From assembly GCF_001446935.1 (NCBI RefSeq), contig NZ_LKKK01000011.1, forward strand, positions 744,001-808,000: a DNA stretch of 64,000 nucleotides, in the 5' to 3' direction. Positions 29,157 through 38,341 of this stretch are shown in pieces. The position numbers were made by a program, and so were the translations under genes. A model generated the notes under the pieces. That model ran no database searches. It worked only from the letters and a program-made list of their open reading frames with translations, and was not told the origin of the DNA. The stretch is from Pseudomonas sp. TTU2014-080ASC (lineage in GTDB: Bacteria; Pseudomonadota; Gammaproteobacteria; Pseudomonadales; Pseudomonadaceae). Within the stretch, counting starts at the first letter, position 1; the number at the start of each line of letters is the position of its first letter.

Positions 29157-31415
29157 ATGTATAAAGATCTCAAGTTCCCCATTCTGATTGTTCATCGCGA
29201 CATCAAGGCCGACACAGTGGCCGGTGATCGCGTCCGCGCCATCGCTGCTGAGCTTGAGCAGGATGGCTTCAGCATCCTCTCAACTGCCAGCTCGGCAGAG
29301 GGACGGATTGTTGCCTCCACCCATCATGGCCTGGCCTGCATTCTGGTCGCAGCAGAAGGTGCGGGGGAGAACACCAGTCTGCTGCAGGACATGGTTGAAC
29401 TGATACGAATTGCCCGCAGCCGTGCACCGCAGCTGCCCATCTTTGCTTTGGGCGAACAAGTTACCATCGAGAATGCACCCGCTGCTGCCATGGCTGATTT
29501 GAACCAGTTGCGCGGCATCCTCTATCTGTTTGAAGACACTGTGCCTTTTCTTGCGCGGCAGGTCGCCCGTGCCGCACGCAATTACCTGGACTGCCTGTTG
29601 CCCCCATTTTTCAAAGCGCTTGTGCAGCACACTGCGCAGTCAAACTATTCCTGGCATACACCTGGGCATGGCGGCGGTGTGGCCTATCGCAAGAGCCCGG
29701 TTGGACAGGCGTTTCACCAGTTTTTCGGGGAAAACACTCTACGCTCGGATTTATCCGTATCGGTCCCGGAGCTGGGCTCGCTGTTGGACCACACCGGGCC
29801 GCTGGCCGAGGCAGAAGCGCGGGCAGCGCGTAATTTCGGGGCTGACCACACCTATTTCGTCATTAACGGCACATCCACCGCCAACAAGATTGTCTGGCAC
29901 AGCATGGTGGGGCGTGATGACCTGGTACTGGTGGACCGTAACTGCCACAAGTCGATTTTGCATTCGATCATCATGACTGGGGCTATTCCGTTGTACCTCT
30001 GCCCAGAGCGCAATGAGCTGGGCATCATCGGGCCGATTCCGCTTTCCGAGTTCAGCCGAGAATCAATTGAGGCAAAGATTGCTGCCAGCCCGCTGGCCCG
30101 CAACCGCAAGCCCAACCGCAGCGGGGCGCTGGTTAAGCTTGTAGTGGTCACCAACTCGACCTACGACGGGTTGTGCTACAACGCCGAGCTTATCAAGCAG
30201 ACATTGGGCAACAGTGTTGAGGTTCTGCACTTTGATGAGGCGTGGTATGCCTACGCGGCATTCCATGAATTTTATGCCGGCCGTTATGGTATGGGAACCA
30301 GCCGTGCCGACGCTGCACCGCTGGTGTGTACCACGCACTCGACCCATAAACTACTGGCGGCGTTTAGCCAGGCGTCGATGATTCATGTTCAAGATGGCGG
30401 TGTACGCAAGCTCGATCATGAGCGCTTCAATGAAGCCTTTATGATGCACATTTCGACCTCGCCGCAGTACGGCATCATCGCCTCGCTGGATGTGGCTTCG
30501 GCCATGATGGAAGGTCCGGCAGGTCGCTCTCTGATTCAGGAAACATTCGATGAAGCCCTGAGCTTCCGCCGGGCACTGGCGAATTTGCGACAGAACCTGG
30601 AAGCCGGGGACTGGTGGTTCAGCATTTGGCAGCCACCTCAGGCAGAAGGCAGTGAAGGCGTTGTAACCGGCGACTGGCTGCTGGAGCCGCAGGCCGCATG
30701 GCATGGCTTTGGGGAGGTCGCTGAAGATTACGTCCTGCTGGACCCAATCAAGGTCACCCTGACCATGCCGGGCCTCACAGCAGACGGCAAATTGGCAGAC
30801 AACGGGATTCCGGCGGCGGTTGTCAGCAAGTTCCTCTGGGAGCGTGGCCTGGTGGTGGAGAAAACCGGCCTGTACTCCTTCCTTGTGCTGTTCTCCATGG
30901 GTATCACCAAAGGTAAGTGGAGCACGCTGCTGACAGAGCTGCTGGAGTTCAAGCGCAGCTACGATGCCAACCTGCCACTGGCTCAAGTGCTGCCTTCTAT
31001 TGCCCAGGCGGGCGGGCGGGTCTATCAGGATATGGGCCTGCGTGACCTGTGTGAGGCGTTGCATGGCTGCTACCGTGAAAACGCCACCGCTAAAGCGCTT
31101 AAGCGCATGTATACAGTGTTGCCAGAGGTGGTGCTGAAACCTGCTGATGCCTACGACCAACTGGTGCGTGGTGAGGTTGAAGCGGTGCCAATCGAGGCGC
31201 TTGAAGGGCGCATTGCTGCGGTGATGCTGGTGCCATATCCGCCCGGAATTCCTCTGATTATGCCGGGTGAGCGCTTTACCGCTGACACTCGCTCCATAAT
31301 CGACTATTTGGAATTTGCCCGTACCTTCGATAACAGCTTTCCGGGATTCGATGCAGATGTGCATGGGCTGCAGAAAATCGATGGGCGCTATTGCGTTAAC
31401 TGCATCAGAATTTGA
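29157..31415 (+). CDS. ldcA: Lysine decarboxylase LdcA (Orn/Lys/Arg decarboxylase class I)
   Basis: A PLP-dependent enzyme making cadaverine from lysine; in P. aeruginosa LdcA takes part in an arginine-responsive lysine catabolic route. The 752-residue protein has the wing domain, then the aminotransferase-fold core with HTPGHGGGVAYRKSPVG, FVINGTSTANKIVWHS and the PLP-lysine motif THSTHK (K near 398), and the C-terminal domain. It reads almost collinearly with P. aeruginosa LdcA as I recall it (MYKDLKFP start, ENTLRSDLSVSVPELGSLLDHTGPLAEAE). Biosynthetic arginine decarboxylase SpeA is a different fold family. No antiporter gene follows. Confidence 0.92.
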   Translation: MYKDLKFPILIVHRDIKADTVAGDRVRAIAAELEQDGFSILSTASSAEGRIVASTHHGLACILVAAEGAGENTSLLQDMVELIRIARSRAPQLPIFALGEQVTIENAPAAAMADLNQLRGILYLFEDTVPFLARQVARAARNYLDCLLPPFFKALVQHTAQSNYSWHTPGHGGGVAYRKSPVGQAFHQFFGENTLRSDLSVSVPELGSLLDHTGPLAEAEARAARNFGADHTYFVINGTSTANKIVWHSMVGRDDLVLVDRNCHKSILHSIIMTGAIPLYLCPERNELGIIGPIPLSEFSRESIEAKIAASPLARNRKPNRSGALVKLVVVTNSTYDGLCYNAELIKQTLGNSVEVLHFDEAWYAYAAFHEFYAGRYGMGTSRADAAPLVCTTHSTHKLLAAFSQASMIHVQDGGVRKLDHERFNEAFMMHISTSPQYGIIASLDVASAMMEGPAGRSLIQETFDEALSFRRALANLRQNLEAGDWWFSIWQPPQAEGSEGVVTGDWLLEPQAAWHGFGEVAEDYVLLDPIKVTLTMPGLTADGKLADNGIPAAVVSKFLWERGLVVEKTGLYSFLVLFSMGITKGKWSTLLTELLEFKRSYDANLPLAQVLPSIAQAGGRVYQDMGLRDLCEALHGCYRENATAKALKRMYTVLPEVVLKPADAYDQLVRGEVEAVPIEALEGRIAAVMLVPYPPGIPLIMPGERFTADTRSIIDYLEFARTFDNSFPGFDADVHGLQKIDGRYCVNCIRI

Positions 31416-31629
31416 AAAGAAGAGAGCCCTCACAATGCAGGCGTGCGGGCTTTGCCTCATCCTGTTTCGGGCTCACTGACAACGGCGGTAATAAAATTCT
31501 ATCGGCTATGGCGTGTTATGCGTCACATTGAGCAGCATCGACATTTAGCTTCGGATTGTTATAGTTGAGAAGTTTTTAATATAAGAATGATCCCAGAACG
31601 CGCCTTGCGCATTTGAATGAGGAACTGCC

Positions 31630-32442
31630 GTGACCGACTACAAAGCCTTCAATGTCTCTTTGGCTGACAAGGTCGCTCATGTCGTGATTAACCGCCCGGA
31701 AAAGATCAACGCAATGAATGCGGATTTCTGGCGCGAAATTATCGATATCTTCCAATGGATTGATGACACGGACGAGGTCCGCGCGGTTGTCATCTCCGGG
31801 GCTGGTAAACACTTTTCCTCCGGCATCGACCTGATGATGCTGGCCTCTCTGGGCAGTCAGATGGGCAAGGATGTGGGGCGCAATGCAGAAAAGCTGCGGC
31901 GCAAAATCCTTGAACTGCAAGCGTCTTTCAATGCTGTCGACCAATGCCGCAAACCTGTACTGGCTGCTATTCACGGCTATTGCCTGGGCGGCGCGATCGA
32001 CATGATCGCAGCCTGCGATATGCGTTATGCGACGCAGGACGCGCAGTTCTCAATTAAAGAAATCGATATCGGTATGGCGGCTGACGTTGGCACTCTGCAG
32101 CGCCTGCCGCGCATCATCGGTGACGGCATCATGCGTGAGCTGGCTTACACCGGACGAACCATCGATGGCATAGAGGCGCGCAGTATCGGCTTGGTCAACC
32201 GCACCTACGAAAGCAGCGAAGAGCTGCTGGCTGGGGTAATGGAGATTGCCCGGGAGATTGCATCTAAATCACCAATTGCGGTACGTGGCACCAAAGAAAT
32301 GATCCGCTACATGCGCGATCATCGTGTGGATGACGGTCTTGAATATGTCGCAACCTGGAACGCAGCCATGCTGCAGTCCGTGGATCTTCGAGTCGCCATG
32401 ACGGCTCAGATGAGCAAGCAAAAGCCAGAGTTCGAAGACTGA
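31630..32442 (+). CDS. Enoyl-CoA hydratase/isomerase family protein (crotonase fold)
   Basis: A 270-residue crotonase-superfamily protein, starting at GTG 31630 after GAGGAACT. The oxyanion-hole motifs are present: GAGKHFSSGIDL (about 57-68) and AIHGYCLGGAIDMIAACD. The second acidic residue lies in the segment KEIDIGMAADVGTLQRLP. Members hydrate or isomerise enoyl-CoA thioesters; the two acidic residues suggest the dienoyl-CoA isomerase branch, which is an inference. In P. aeruginosa a related gene sits just before fimL. Confidence 0.88.
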   Translation: MTDYKAFNVSLADKVAHVVINRPEKINAMNADFWREIIDIFQWIDDTDEVRAVVISGAGKHFSSGIDLMMLASLGSQMGKDVGRNAEKLRRKILELQASFNAVDQCRKPVLAAIHGYCLGGAIDMIAACDMRYATQDAQFSIKEIDIGMAADVGTLQRLPRIIGDGIMRELAYTGRTIDGIEARSIGLVNRTYESSEELLAGVMEIAREIASKSPIAVRGTKEMIRYMRDHRVDDGLEYVATWNAAMLQSVDLRVAMTAQMSKQKPEFED

Positions 32443-32492
32443 TGCAAGGCTTGCAGGTTACGTCATTAATATTCGGTGGGGAGCGCTAGTTC

Positions 32493-34166
32493 ATGGTTTC
32501 AGGGGCCACTTCGCTAAGTCTGGTACGAGATGAGTTGTTCACCACTATGGAAGAGGCGGAAACCTGCCTTGAACACTTCATCGTTGAGCGTGATAACGCC
32601 AGCCTGTTGCAGCAGGCTGTCGGCAATCTGCAGCAGGTGCGCGGCACACTCAACCTGATTGAGTTAACCGGTGCTGAGCTGCTTGCGCAGGAGGTCTTGA
32701 ATCAGGCTGCGGATATTCCTGCTGGAGCCGGTGAAGAGCGCGATGCGCAACTGACTGCGTTGAGTAATGCGCTTCACGTACTGCGCCGTTATCTGGAAAA
32801 CCTCGAGGCGCATCGCCAGGAAATCCCGGAGCTGCTGTTACCGGCGATCAATGAGTTACGCCACTCGGCCAATCAAACACCGCTGCCGGAAAGCTTCTTT
32901 TATACCGTCCGCCTCGACTCAGAGCGCCCGGCCGGCGTGCCGGCCAATCTAGATGCTCCCGTCAGAGCGGAAGCCATCAGACGGATGCGCCACCTGTTTC
33001 AGACCGGTTTGCTCGCCTATATTCGCGAAGCAGACCATCAGACCGGTCTAAAGCAGATGGCGCGCGCCCTGACGCGTCTGGACGGCTTATTTCGTAACCT
33101 ACCGCAAGGTCGGCTTTATTGGGTTGCGGCTGCGGCAGCTGAAGCCCATGGTGATGCTCAGCTGATTCCGCGCCGGAGTCGCAAAGCACTGTTCGCTAAA
33201 GTCGAGCGAGAGCTCAAGGCTGTGCTGAATGAGCAGCATGAACCGCCTAAGACACTGCTTAAGGAACTGCTCTATCTGGTTGCCCTGGCAGACACTCAAG
33301 GGCCGCTGGCCGTGCAGGTTCGCGAGGCCTTCGGGCTAATGCCGCTGCCCTTTACTGACCATATGCTGGAAGAGGAATACCAGCGCTTGGTCGGGCCGGG
33401 CAAAGCAGTCTTGCAATCTCTGAGCTCTGCGATCCGGGAGGAGCTTAACAGCCTCAAAGATATGCTCGATCTGGTCGAGCGCGGCACCTTTGACAAAGAT
33501 AGCCTGGGTACTCTGCATAGCCTGCTGGCCAAGCTGAGTAAGACCTTGGGCATGGTTGGTCTCAACTCGGCCGGCGCTGCGCTGAACGCGCAACTCTCAG
33601 TGGTCGCTGGCTGGACCAATGAGCAAGTGCCACAGAGTCAAGAGCTACACAAAATGGCCGACGCTCTGCTCTATGTTGAGGGCGTGGTGGCTGATTTTGA
33701 GCGTGGTGAACGGCGTGAAACGCGGGCCGCGGCACAGCCGGGTAATGAGGCGGACTCGTTTGCTCAGCATCAGCTTAACGAAGCTCGCATTGTTGTTCTT
33801 GACGAAGCCCAGGGCGGCTTGGCGCTAGCTAAGCGAGCAATTACCGCGTACTTGGAGTCAGCAGGTGACCGCGTTCATCTGGCTAATGTGCCGTTTAGTT
33901 TGCACGCTTTGCGTGGTGGCTTATGGTTCCTCGGTAAGGAGCGCGCCGCAGCATTGGTAGGGGCGTGCGCTGACTACATTCAGCACGCCATGTACGAGTC
34001 ACCGCAAATGCCGTCTGAGCAAATGTTGGAGACGCTGGCTGACGCTTTGAGCAGCCTCGAGTACTACCTTGAAGGTGGTGCCGATGTGCCGGAAAACGGG
34101 CAACCCAATGTGCTGGATTTGGCCAGTGAGAGCGTACGTGCGCTAGGAATGACGCTGGAGGCGTGA
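32493..34166 (+). CDS. fimL: FimL, pilus/virulence regulator with ChpA-like Hpt-type N-terminal modules
   Basis: FimL in P. aeruginosa influences twitching motility and cAMP/Vfr signalling, acting with the Chp chemosensory system. The 557-residue protein resembles the N-terminal part of Chp[50 protein letters not shown]. More four-helix Hpt-like repeats follow (about 300-390 and 425-520, the latter around [19 protein letters not shown]). No phosphoacceptor histidine in a canonical H-x-x-K-G motif is seen. GGTGGGGAG precedes the start. It lies upstream of nudC, as in P. aeruginosa. Confidence 0.88.
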   Translation: MVSGATSLSLVRDELFTTMEEAETCLEHFIVERDNASLLQQAVGNLQQVRGTLNLIELTGAELLAQEVLNQAADIPAGAGEERDAQLTALSNALHVLRRYLENLEAHRQEIPELLLPAINELRHSANQTPLPESFFYTVRLDSERPAGVPANLDAPVRAEAIRRMRHLFQTGLLAYIREADHQTGLKQMARALTRLDGLFRNLPQGRLYWVAAAAAEAHGDAQLIPRRSRKALFAKVERELKAVLNEQHEPPKTLLKELLYLVALADTQGPLAVQVREAFGLMPLPFTDHMLEEEYQRLVGPGKAVLQSLSSAIREELNSLKDMLDLVERGTFDKDSLGTLHSLLAKLSKTLGMVGLNSAGAALNAQLSVVAGWTNEQVPQSQELHKMADALLYVEGVVADFERGERRETRAAAQPGNEADSFAQHQLNEARIVVLDEAQGGLALAKRAITAYLESAGDRVHLANVPFSLHALRGGLWFLGKERAAALVGACADYIQHAMYESPQMPSEQMLETLADALSSLEYYLEGGADVPENGQPNVLDLASESVRALGMTLEA

Positions 34167-34167
34167 A

Positions 34168-34995
34168 ATGCCAGAGTGGCAGCCAAAAGTACTGGACGCC
34201 TCCACTTCGGGCGGTTGGGCGCTAGCTCACTGCAAGCAGCAGTTTCTGTCTGACAGCAATGGCGTCCTGTTCCCCCGTGAATGGCTGAAGAAGCAGGATC
34301 TGCCTGTGTTGGCTGAGCACGGCGTCGGCCATTTTGGCGATGATGCCATCTACCTTCTGGAGCTTGTAGACTGCATCGAGCTGCCAGGCTGTGTCTGGCA
34401 AGGTCTGCGTCGTTTCATGCTCGAAAGTGATGCCGAGACTTATAAGATGCTCGGCTATGCCTCGCAGATTGGTATTTGGGCACGTGAGCATCGCTACTGC
34501 GGGGGTTGTGGTGCACCAACGCAGCAGATTCCCGGTGAGCGGGCCATGTACTGCGCAGATTGCGGCATTCGCCATTACCCGCGGATTTCTCCCAGTATGA
34601 TTGTGCTCCTGACCCGTGGCGATGAAGTGTTGCTGGCCCGATCACCGCGCTACGTGCCGGGTATGTACAGTACGCTGGCAGGATTTGTTGAACCGGGTGA
34701 GTCTGCCGAACAGTGTGTGCGCCGTGAGGTGCGTGAGGAAGTCGGCTTGGAAGTCTGCAACATCCGCTATATGGGCAGCCAGTGCTGGCCGTTTCCGCAT
34801 TCGATGATGATTGGCTTTCATGCGGAGTATGCGGGCGGTGATATCGTGATTCAGGAAGACGAAATCGAAGACGCGCAGTGGTTTGATGTGCGTGAGCTGC
34901 CGCCATTGCCTGCTTCTAAGTCCATCGCCCGTTATCTGATCGACAGTTATGTCGCCACTCGCCTGGGTTTACCCCAGCCAGTGTTGCCAGACTAA
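34168..34995 (+). CDS. nudC: NAD+ diphosphatase / RNA NAD-decapping hydrolase NudC
   Basis: NudC hydrolyses NAD(H) and removes NAD caps from RNA 5' ends. The 275-residue protein has a zinc ribbon ([10 protein letters not shown]...CADCG), a Nudix box ([25 protein letters not shown]) and the NudC-specific motif, here SQCWPFPHS. That motif usually reads SQPWPFPxS, so residue 206 is cysteine in place of proline. It starts one base after the fimL stop, so it is probably co-transcribed. Its last 27 bp overlap the 3' end of the opposing permease gene. Confidence 0.95.
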   Translation: MPEWQPKVLDASTSGGWALAHCKQQFLSDSNGVLFPREWLKKQDLPVLAEHGVGHFGDDAIYLLELVDCIELPGCVWQGLRRFMLESDAETYKMLGYASQIGIWAREHRYCGGCGAPTQQIPGERAMYCADCGIRHYPRISPSMIVLLTRGDEVLLARSPRYVPGMYSTLAGFVEPGESAEQCVRREVREEVGLEVCNIRYMGSQCWPFPHSMMIGFHAEYAGGDIVIQEDEIEDAQWFDVRELPPLPASKSIARYLIDSYVATRLGLPQPVLPD

Positions 34996-35748
34996 TCTCA
35001 ACGTCAGCGCCAGCACGACCAGAATAAATACCGGGCGAATAAACTTTGCCCCACCGCCAATGGCGGTTCGTGCACCGAGGTAAGCGCCGAGCATCAGCGT
35101 CAGCCCCATGATCAGGCCGACTAGCCAGGCAACCTGACCGCTGAAGATAAAAACACTCAGGGCACAGGCGTTACTGACAAAGTTCATGCTGCGGGCCACA
35201 CCGCTGGCTCTGACAAGATCAAGCGGATACATCAGCAGTGTGCTGACTGTCCAGAACGCACCTGTCCCGGGGCCCGCCACACCATCATAGAAACCCAGCG
35301 ACAGCCCTTGCGGCCACTGCCGCTTGCGGGCGATGGGGGCGTCTGTGCTATGGATGGTTGTCGGTGTTTTAGCAAACAGCAGGTACAAGCCACAGGCGAA
35401 TACTACGATCGGCAGCAACTGGTTGAGCCATTGCGAAGGCAGCCAGTGTGCGATCAGCGCGCCCAATAACGCACCAATCGCAGTTCCGGCCAGCGCGTTG
35501 CGCCAATGTGTCGGGTCAAACAGCTTGCGGCGGTAAAAAGTAAAAGCAGCCGTGGCTGAGCCGAATGTGGCGCACAGTTTGTTGGTGCCCAGTGCTAAAT
35601 GCGGCGGAAGGCCGACGGTGAGTAGCGCGGGCAGGGTGAGTAGACCACCGCCACCAGCAATGGCATCGATAAAACCTGCTAAAAAGGCAACGCCGGCCAG
35701 GATCAGCAAGACGCTAAGTTCAAAACCAGGATCAAAAGACAAAAACAT
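34969..35748 (-). CDS. TauE/SafE (TSUP) family membrane permease
   Basis: A 259-residue integral membrane protein of the sulfite-exporter TauE/SafE family with about eight helices in two repeats. The first repeat has the signature [34 protein letters not shown]; the second has [14 protein letters not shown]. Members move sulfonate-type or other organic anions outward, or import them; the substrate here is unknown. It converges on nudC, sharing 27 bp of coding sequence on opposite strands. Confidence 0.88.
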   Translation of the reverse strand: MFLSFDPGFELSVLLILAGVAFLAGFIDAIAGGGGLLTLPALLTVGLPPHLALGTNKLCATFGSATAAFTFYRRKLFDPTHWRNALAGTAIGALLGALIAHWLPSQWLNQLLPIVVFACGLYLLFAKTPTTIHSTDAPIARKRQWPQGLSLGFYDGVAGPGTGAFWTVSTLLMYPLDLVRASGVARSMNFVSNACALSVFIFSGQVAWLVGLIMGLTLMLGAYLGARTAIGGGAKFIRPVFILVVLALTLRLVWQHWLG

Positions 35749-35875
35749 CTGCGGCGCTCAATCAGGAAGGGGCAGGCACGATAAGCGTGCCTGAGCGCTG
35801 ATAATGCCGCAATGCGAGCCTCTGGCATACGGCCTGGGTGATGCCTGCCGAATTCAGGCAACGCTGCGTCGCATT

Positions 35876-35901
35876 AATAAAAAAGGGGCCGAAGCCCCTT
35901 T
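35876..35901 (-). terminator. Rho-independent terminator after the SDR gene
   Basis: AAAGGGGC-CGAA-GCCCCTTT (35882-35901). Read leftward the stem is followed by TTTTTTATT. It lies 17 bp past the stop of the leftward SDR gene. Confidence 0.85.
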
Positions 35902-35917
35902 ACTCTGCGTCTGCAGG

Positions 35918-36685
35918 TCAGGCCAGGATGCCGCCGTCGACATTGAGAGAGACGCCGGTTGTGTAGCTGGATGCATCGCTGGCCAGGTACAGCACGGCAC
36001 CGGCCATTTCGCTTGGGTCGGCGACGCGCTTGAGCGGAATGCGCTGCAGGGCCATTTTCAGGATGGCTTCATTGCCGGTGAGAGCTGAGGCGAACTTGGT
36101 ATCGGTCAAGCCGGGCAGCAGCGCGTTGCAGCGGATGCCGAACGGAGCGCATTCCTTGGCGAAAACCTTGGTCATGCTGATCACCGCCGCTTTGGTCACG
36201 GAGTAAATGCCCTGAAACTCGCCCGGCGTCACACCGTTGATGGACGCCACGTTGATGATGCTGCCGCCGCCATTGGCCTTCATCAGTTTGCCGGCAGCAA
36301 TCGACATGAAGTAGTAGCCGCGAATGTTGACATCGACAGTCTTCTGGAAGGCTGACAAATCAGTGTCCAGCACATTGCAGAATTGCGGGTTGGTTGCGGC
36401 GTTGTTGACCAGGATATCGAGGCGACCGAACTGCTCTTTGATCTGCTCGAAGACGCTCTGGATCTGCTCCATTTCGCCGATGTGGCAGGCGATAGCAGTG
36501 GCTTTACCACCTTCAGCGATAATTGCATCTGCAACGGCCTGGCAGCCTTCGATCTTGCGGCTGGAGACGATCACGTGAGCCCCTTGCTGAGCCAGCAGAC
36601 GGGCAATGGCCTCGCCAATACCGCGGCTGGCACCGGAGACGAAGGCAATCTTGCCGTCGAGGTCAAACAGAGTTGTCTTGGACAT
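35918..36685 (-). CDS. Short-chain dehydrogenase/reductase (SDR) family oxidoreductase
   Basis: A 255-residue classical SDR with TGxxxGIG-type site GASRGIGEAIA, the NAG-type motif VNNAATNP, and the catalytic Y-x3-K in YSVTKAA. It ends SYTTGVSLNVDGGILA. NAD(P)-dependent oxidation or reduction of a hydroxy/keto group is expected; the substrate is unknown. It resembles 3-oxoacyl-ACP/CoA reductases. It lies 36 bp downstream of a kinase-like gene, both read leftward. A similar SDR/kinase-like/SCP2/mutase group occurs in P. aeruginosa. Confidence 0.88.
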   Translation of the reverse strand: MSKTTLFDLDGKIAFVSGASRGIGEAIARLLAQQGAHVIVSSRKIEGCQAVADAIIAEGGKATAIACHIGEMEQIQSVFEQIKEQFGRLDILVNNAATNPQFCNVLDTDLSAFQKTVDVNIRGYYFMSIAAGKLMKANGGGSIINVASINGVTPGEFQGIYSVTKAAVISMTKVFAKECAPFGIRCNALLPGLTDTKFASALTGNEAILKMALQRIPLKRVADPSEMAGAVLYLASDASSYTTGVSLNVDGGILA

Positions 36686-36721
36686 AAGTCATTCCTTTAG
36701 CACGAGCGGGCGCAAGGCCGT

Positions 36722-37789
36722 TTACAGTTTTGATTGGCTGATGACCTTCAGGCTCATCTGTTCCAGCAGCTTGTTCATGGAGATGAACTGAGCAAAGCGC
36801 TTGTCCTTGGTTTGGCCATGGTAAAAGCGGTAGTAAATCTGCTGCACAATGCCGGCCAGACGGAACAGACCGTAGGTGTAGTAGTAGTCGAAGTTACTGA
36901 TCTGGATTCCGGCTTTCTGGGCGTAATAGTCGACGAACTCCTGACGGGTCAGCATGCCAGGCGCGTTGCTGGGCTGGCGTCGCATCAGTTGCACAGGTGC
37001 TGGGTCAGTGGCTTCAATCCAGTAGGCGAGAGTATTGCCCAGGTCCATTAGCGGATCACCAATGGTAGTCATCTCCCAATCCAGTACGCCGATAATCTGG
37101 CTTGGATTTTCCGGGTCAAGAATGACGTTATCGAGGCGGTAGTCGTTATGCACGATGCCGGGCTTGTGGTGATCGGCTGGCATTTTGTCCTGCAGCCAGG
37201 CAATCACCGGTTCCCATAGCGGTGCATCCGGGGTTAGGGCTTTCTGGTAACGGTCGGTCCAGCCGCTGATCTGGCGTTGGACATAGCCTTCTGGCTTGCC
37301 CAGGTCGCCAAGTCCGCAGGACTGGTAGTCGACGTTATGAAGTTCGACAAACTTATCGACAAAGCTCTTGCACAAATCGCGGGTCTGCTCTGGGCTGAAG
37401 TTCAGCTCAGCGGGCATGTCGGAGCGGAGGATGATGCCGTTAACCCGCTGCATGACATAAAACTCGCAGCCCATGACCGACTCGTCGGTGCAGTGGACAT
37501 AGGCTTTCGGGCAATAAGGAAAGCCAGCGTTGAGTTGGTTGAGAATGCGATATTCGCGGCCCATGTCGTGGGCTGACTTAGCTTTATGACCGAACGGGGG
37601 GCGGCGCAGAACCAGCTCTCTGTCTGGGTAAGTGAGCAGGTACGTCAGATTAGATGCGCCGCCGGGGAACTGGGTGATCCGAGGTTCGCCGCTAAGGCCT
37701 GCAATGTGGGCCTTGAGGTATTGGTCGATGACGGTGACATCAAGTTCTTCACCTTCACGAATTTGAGTGGACTGATCAGTAAGCACCAT
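36722..37789 (-). CDS. APH-family phosphotransferase, ACAD10/11- and LvaA-like
   Basis: A 355-residue protein of the aminoglycoside phosphotransferase / protein-kinase-like fold. It has the nucleotide-binding beginning FPGGASNLTYLLTY and LVLRRPPFG, the catalytic loop HNDYRLDN and the metal-binding DWEMTTIGDPLMDLG. This branch is the one fused to acyl-CoA dehydrogenases in mammalian ACAD10/11 and found in LvaA, which phosphorylates a 4-hydroxyacyl-CoA. Here no dehydrogenase is fused or adjacent. Antibiotic resistance is therefore an unlikely role; a small-molecule or acyl-CoA kinase is the better guess. Confidence 0.85.
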   Translation of the reverse strand: MVLTDQSTQIREGEELDVTVIDQYLKAHIAGLSGEPRITQFPGGASNLTYLLTYPDRELVLRRPPFGHKAKSAHDMGREYRILNQLNAGFPYCPKAYVHCTDESVMGCEFYVMQRVNGIILRSDMPAELNFSPEQTRDLCKSFVDKFVELHNVDYQSCGLGDLGKPEGYVQRQISGWTDRYQKALTPDAPLWEPVIAWLQDKMPADHHKPGIVHNDYRLDNVILDPENPSQIIGVLDWEMTTIGDPLMDLGNTLAYWIEATDPAPVQLMRRQPSNAPGMLTRQEFVDYYAQKAGIQISNFDYYYTYGLFRLAGIVQQIYYRFYHGQTKDKRFAQFISMNKLLEQMSLKVISQSKL

Positions 37790-37930
37790 TCTTATACCTT
37801 CTACTTATGATGTGGCCCCAGGATGATTTCCTAATCTAATACTGCGCTGCTGGCCCCACAACCTTATGCAGGCTGATATAGATCAGCGTGTTGAGGCCTG
37901 ATCAAACTGCCTGATTGAGCTTAAAGGCGA

Positions 37931-37960
37931 AAAAAAACCGGAGTCATAGACTCCGGTTTT
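37931..37960 (-). terminator. Rho-independent terminator after the SCP2 gene
   Basis: AAAACCGGAGTC-ATA-GACTCCGGTTTT, a 12-bp perfect stem. Read leftward it ends in a seven-T run, 19 bp after the SCP2-domain gene. It separates that gene from the kinase-like gene, which therefore needs its own promoter in 37790-37930. Confidence 0.9.
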
Positions 37961-37978
37961 GTTCACTGTTGGGTTTGA

Positions 37979-38290
37979 TTAAACCGGGAACAGTTCGCTC
38001 AACTTCATAGCCAGCATCATGTCGCCTTCAGCGCGCAGTTTGCCAGCCATGAATGCTTGCATGCCGTCGGTGGTGCCGCTGGTGATGCCTTCCAGGGTTT
38101 CGGTGTCCAGGATCAGGGTCACGTTGGCGTTCGGGTTATCGCCTTGCTCAACAGCGCAGGTGCCGTCTTTAACGATCAGGGCGTAGTTCTCACCGTCTTC
38201 GATGTTGAATTGGAAAACCAGGTCCAGGCCTGCAGCAGCGCCGGCGTTGAACTTGGAGTGCATGGTTTGGATGATGTCAGCAACGCTCAT
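37979..38290 (-). CDS. SCP2 sterol-binding domain protein
   Basis: A 103-residue protein that is almost only an SCP2 domain: VADIIQTMHSKFNA at the start, DLVFQFNIEDGENYALIVKDG in the middle, and TDGMQAFMAGKLRAEGDMMLAMKLSELF at the end. Such proteins bind lipids or fatty acyl chains in a hydrophobic tunnel and have no catalytic residues. AAGGAAAA precedes the ATG. It stands alone between two terminator-bounded units but in the same direction as the SDR and kinase-like genes. Confidence 0.9.
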   Translation of the reverse strand: MSVADIIQTMHSKFNAGAAAGLDLVFQFNIEDGENYALIVKDGTCAVEQGDNPNANVTLILDTETLEGITSGTTDGMQAFMAGKLRAEGDMMLAMKLSELFPV

Positions 38291-38341
38291 GATGTTTTCC
38301 TTTTTTTAGATTAACTACGCTCATGGGGAGCAGGTCCGGAC

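Noticed and set aside
30351-31460. 369-codon leftward frame opposite ldcA
   Set aside because: ldcA is full length with the PLP-lysine motif; the antisense frame has no recognisable domain.
36722-37789. Aminoglycoside resistance gene
   Set aside because: Only the fold is shared with APH enzymes; the sequence belongs to the ACAD10/11-LvaA branch and sits in a conserved chromosomal context.
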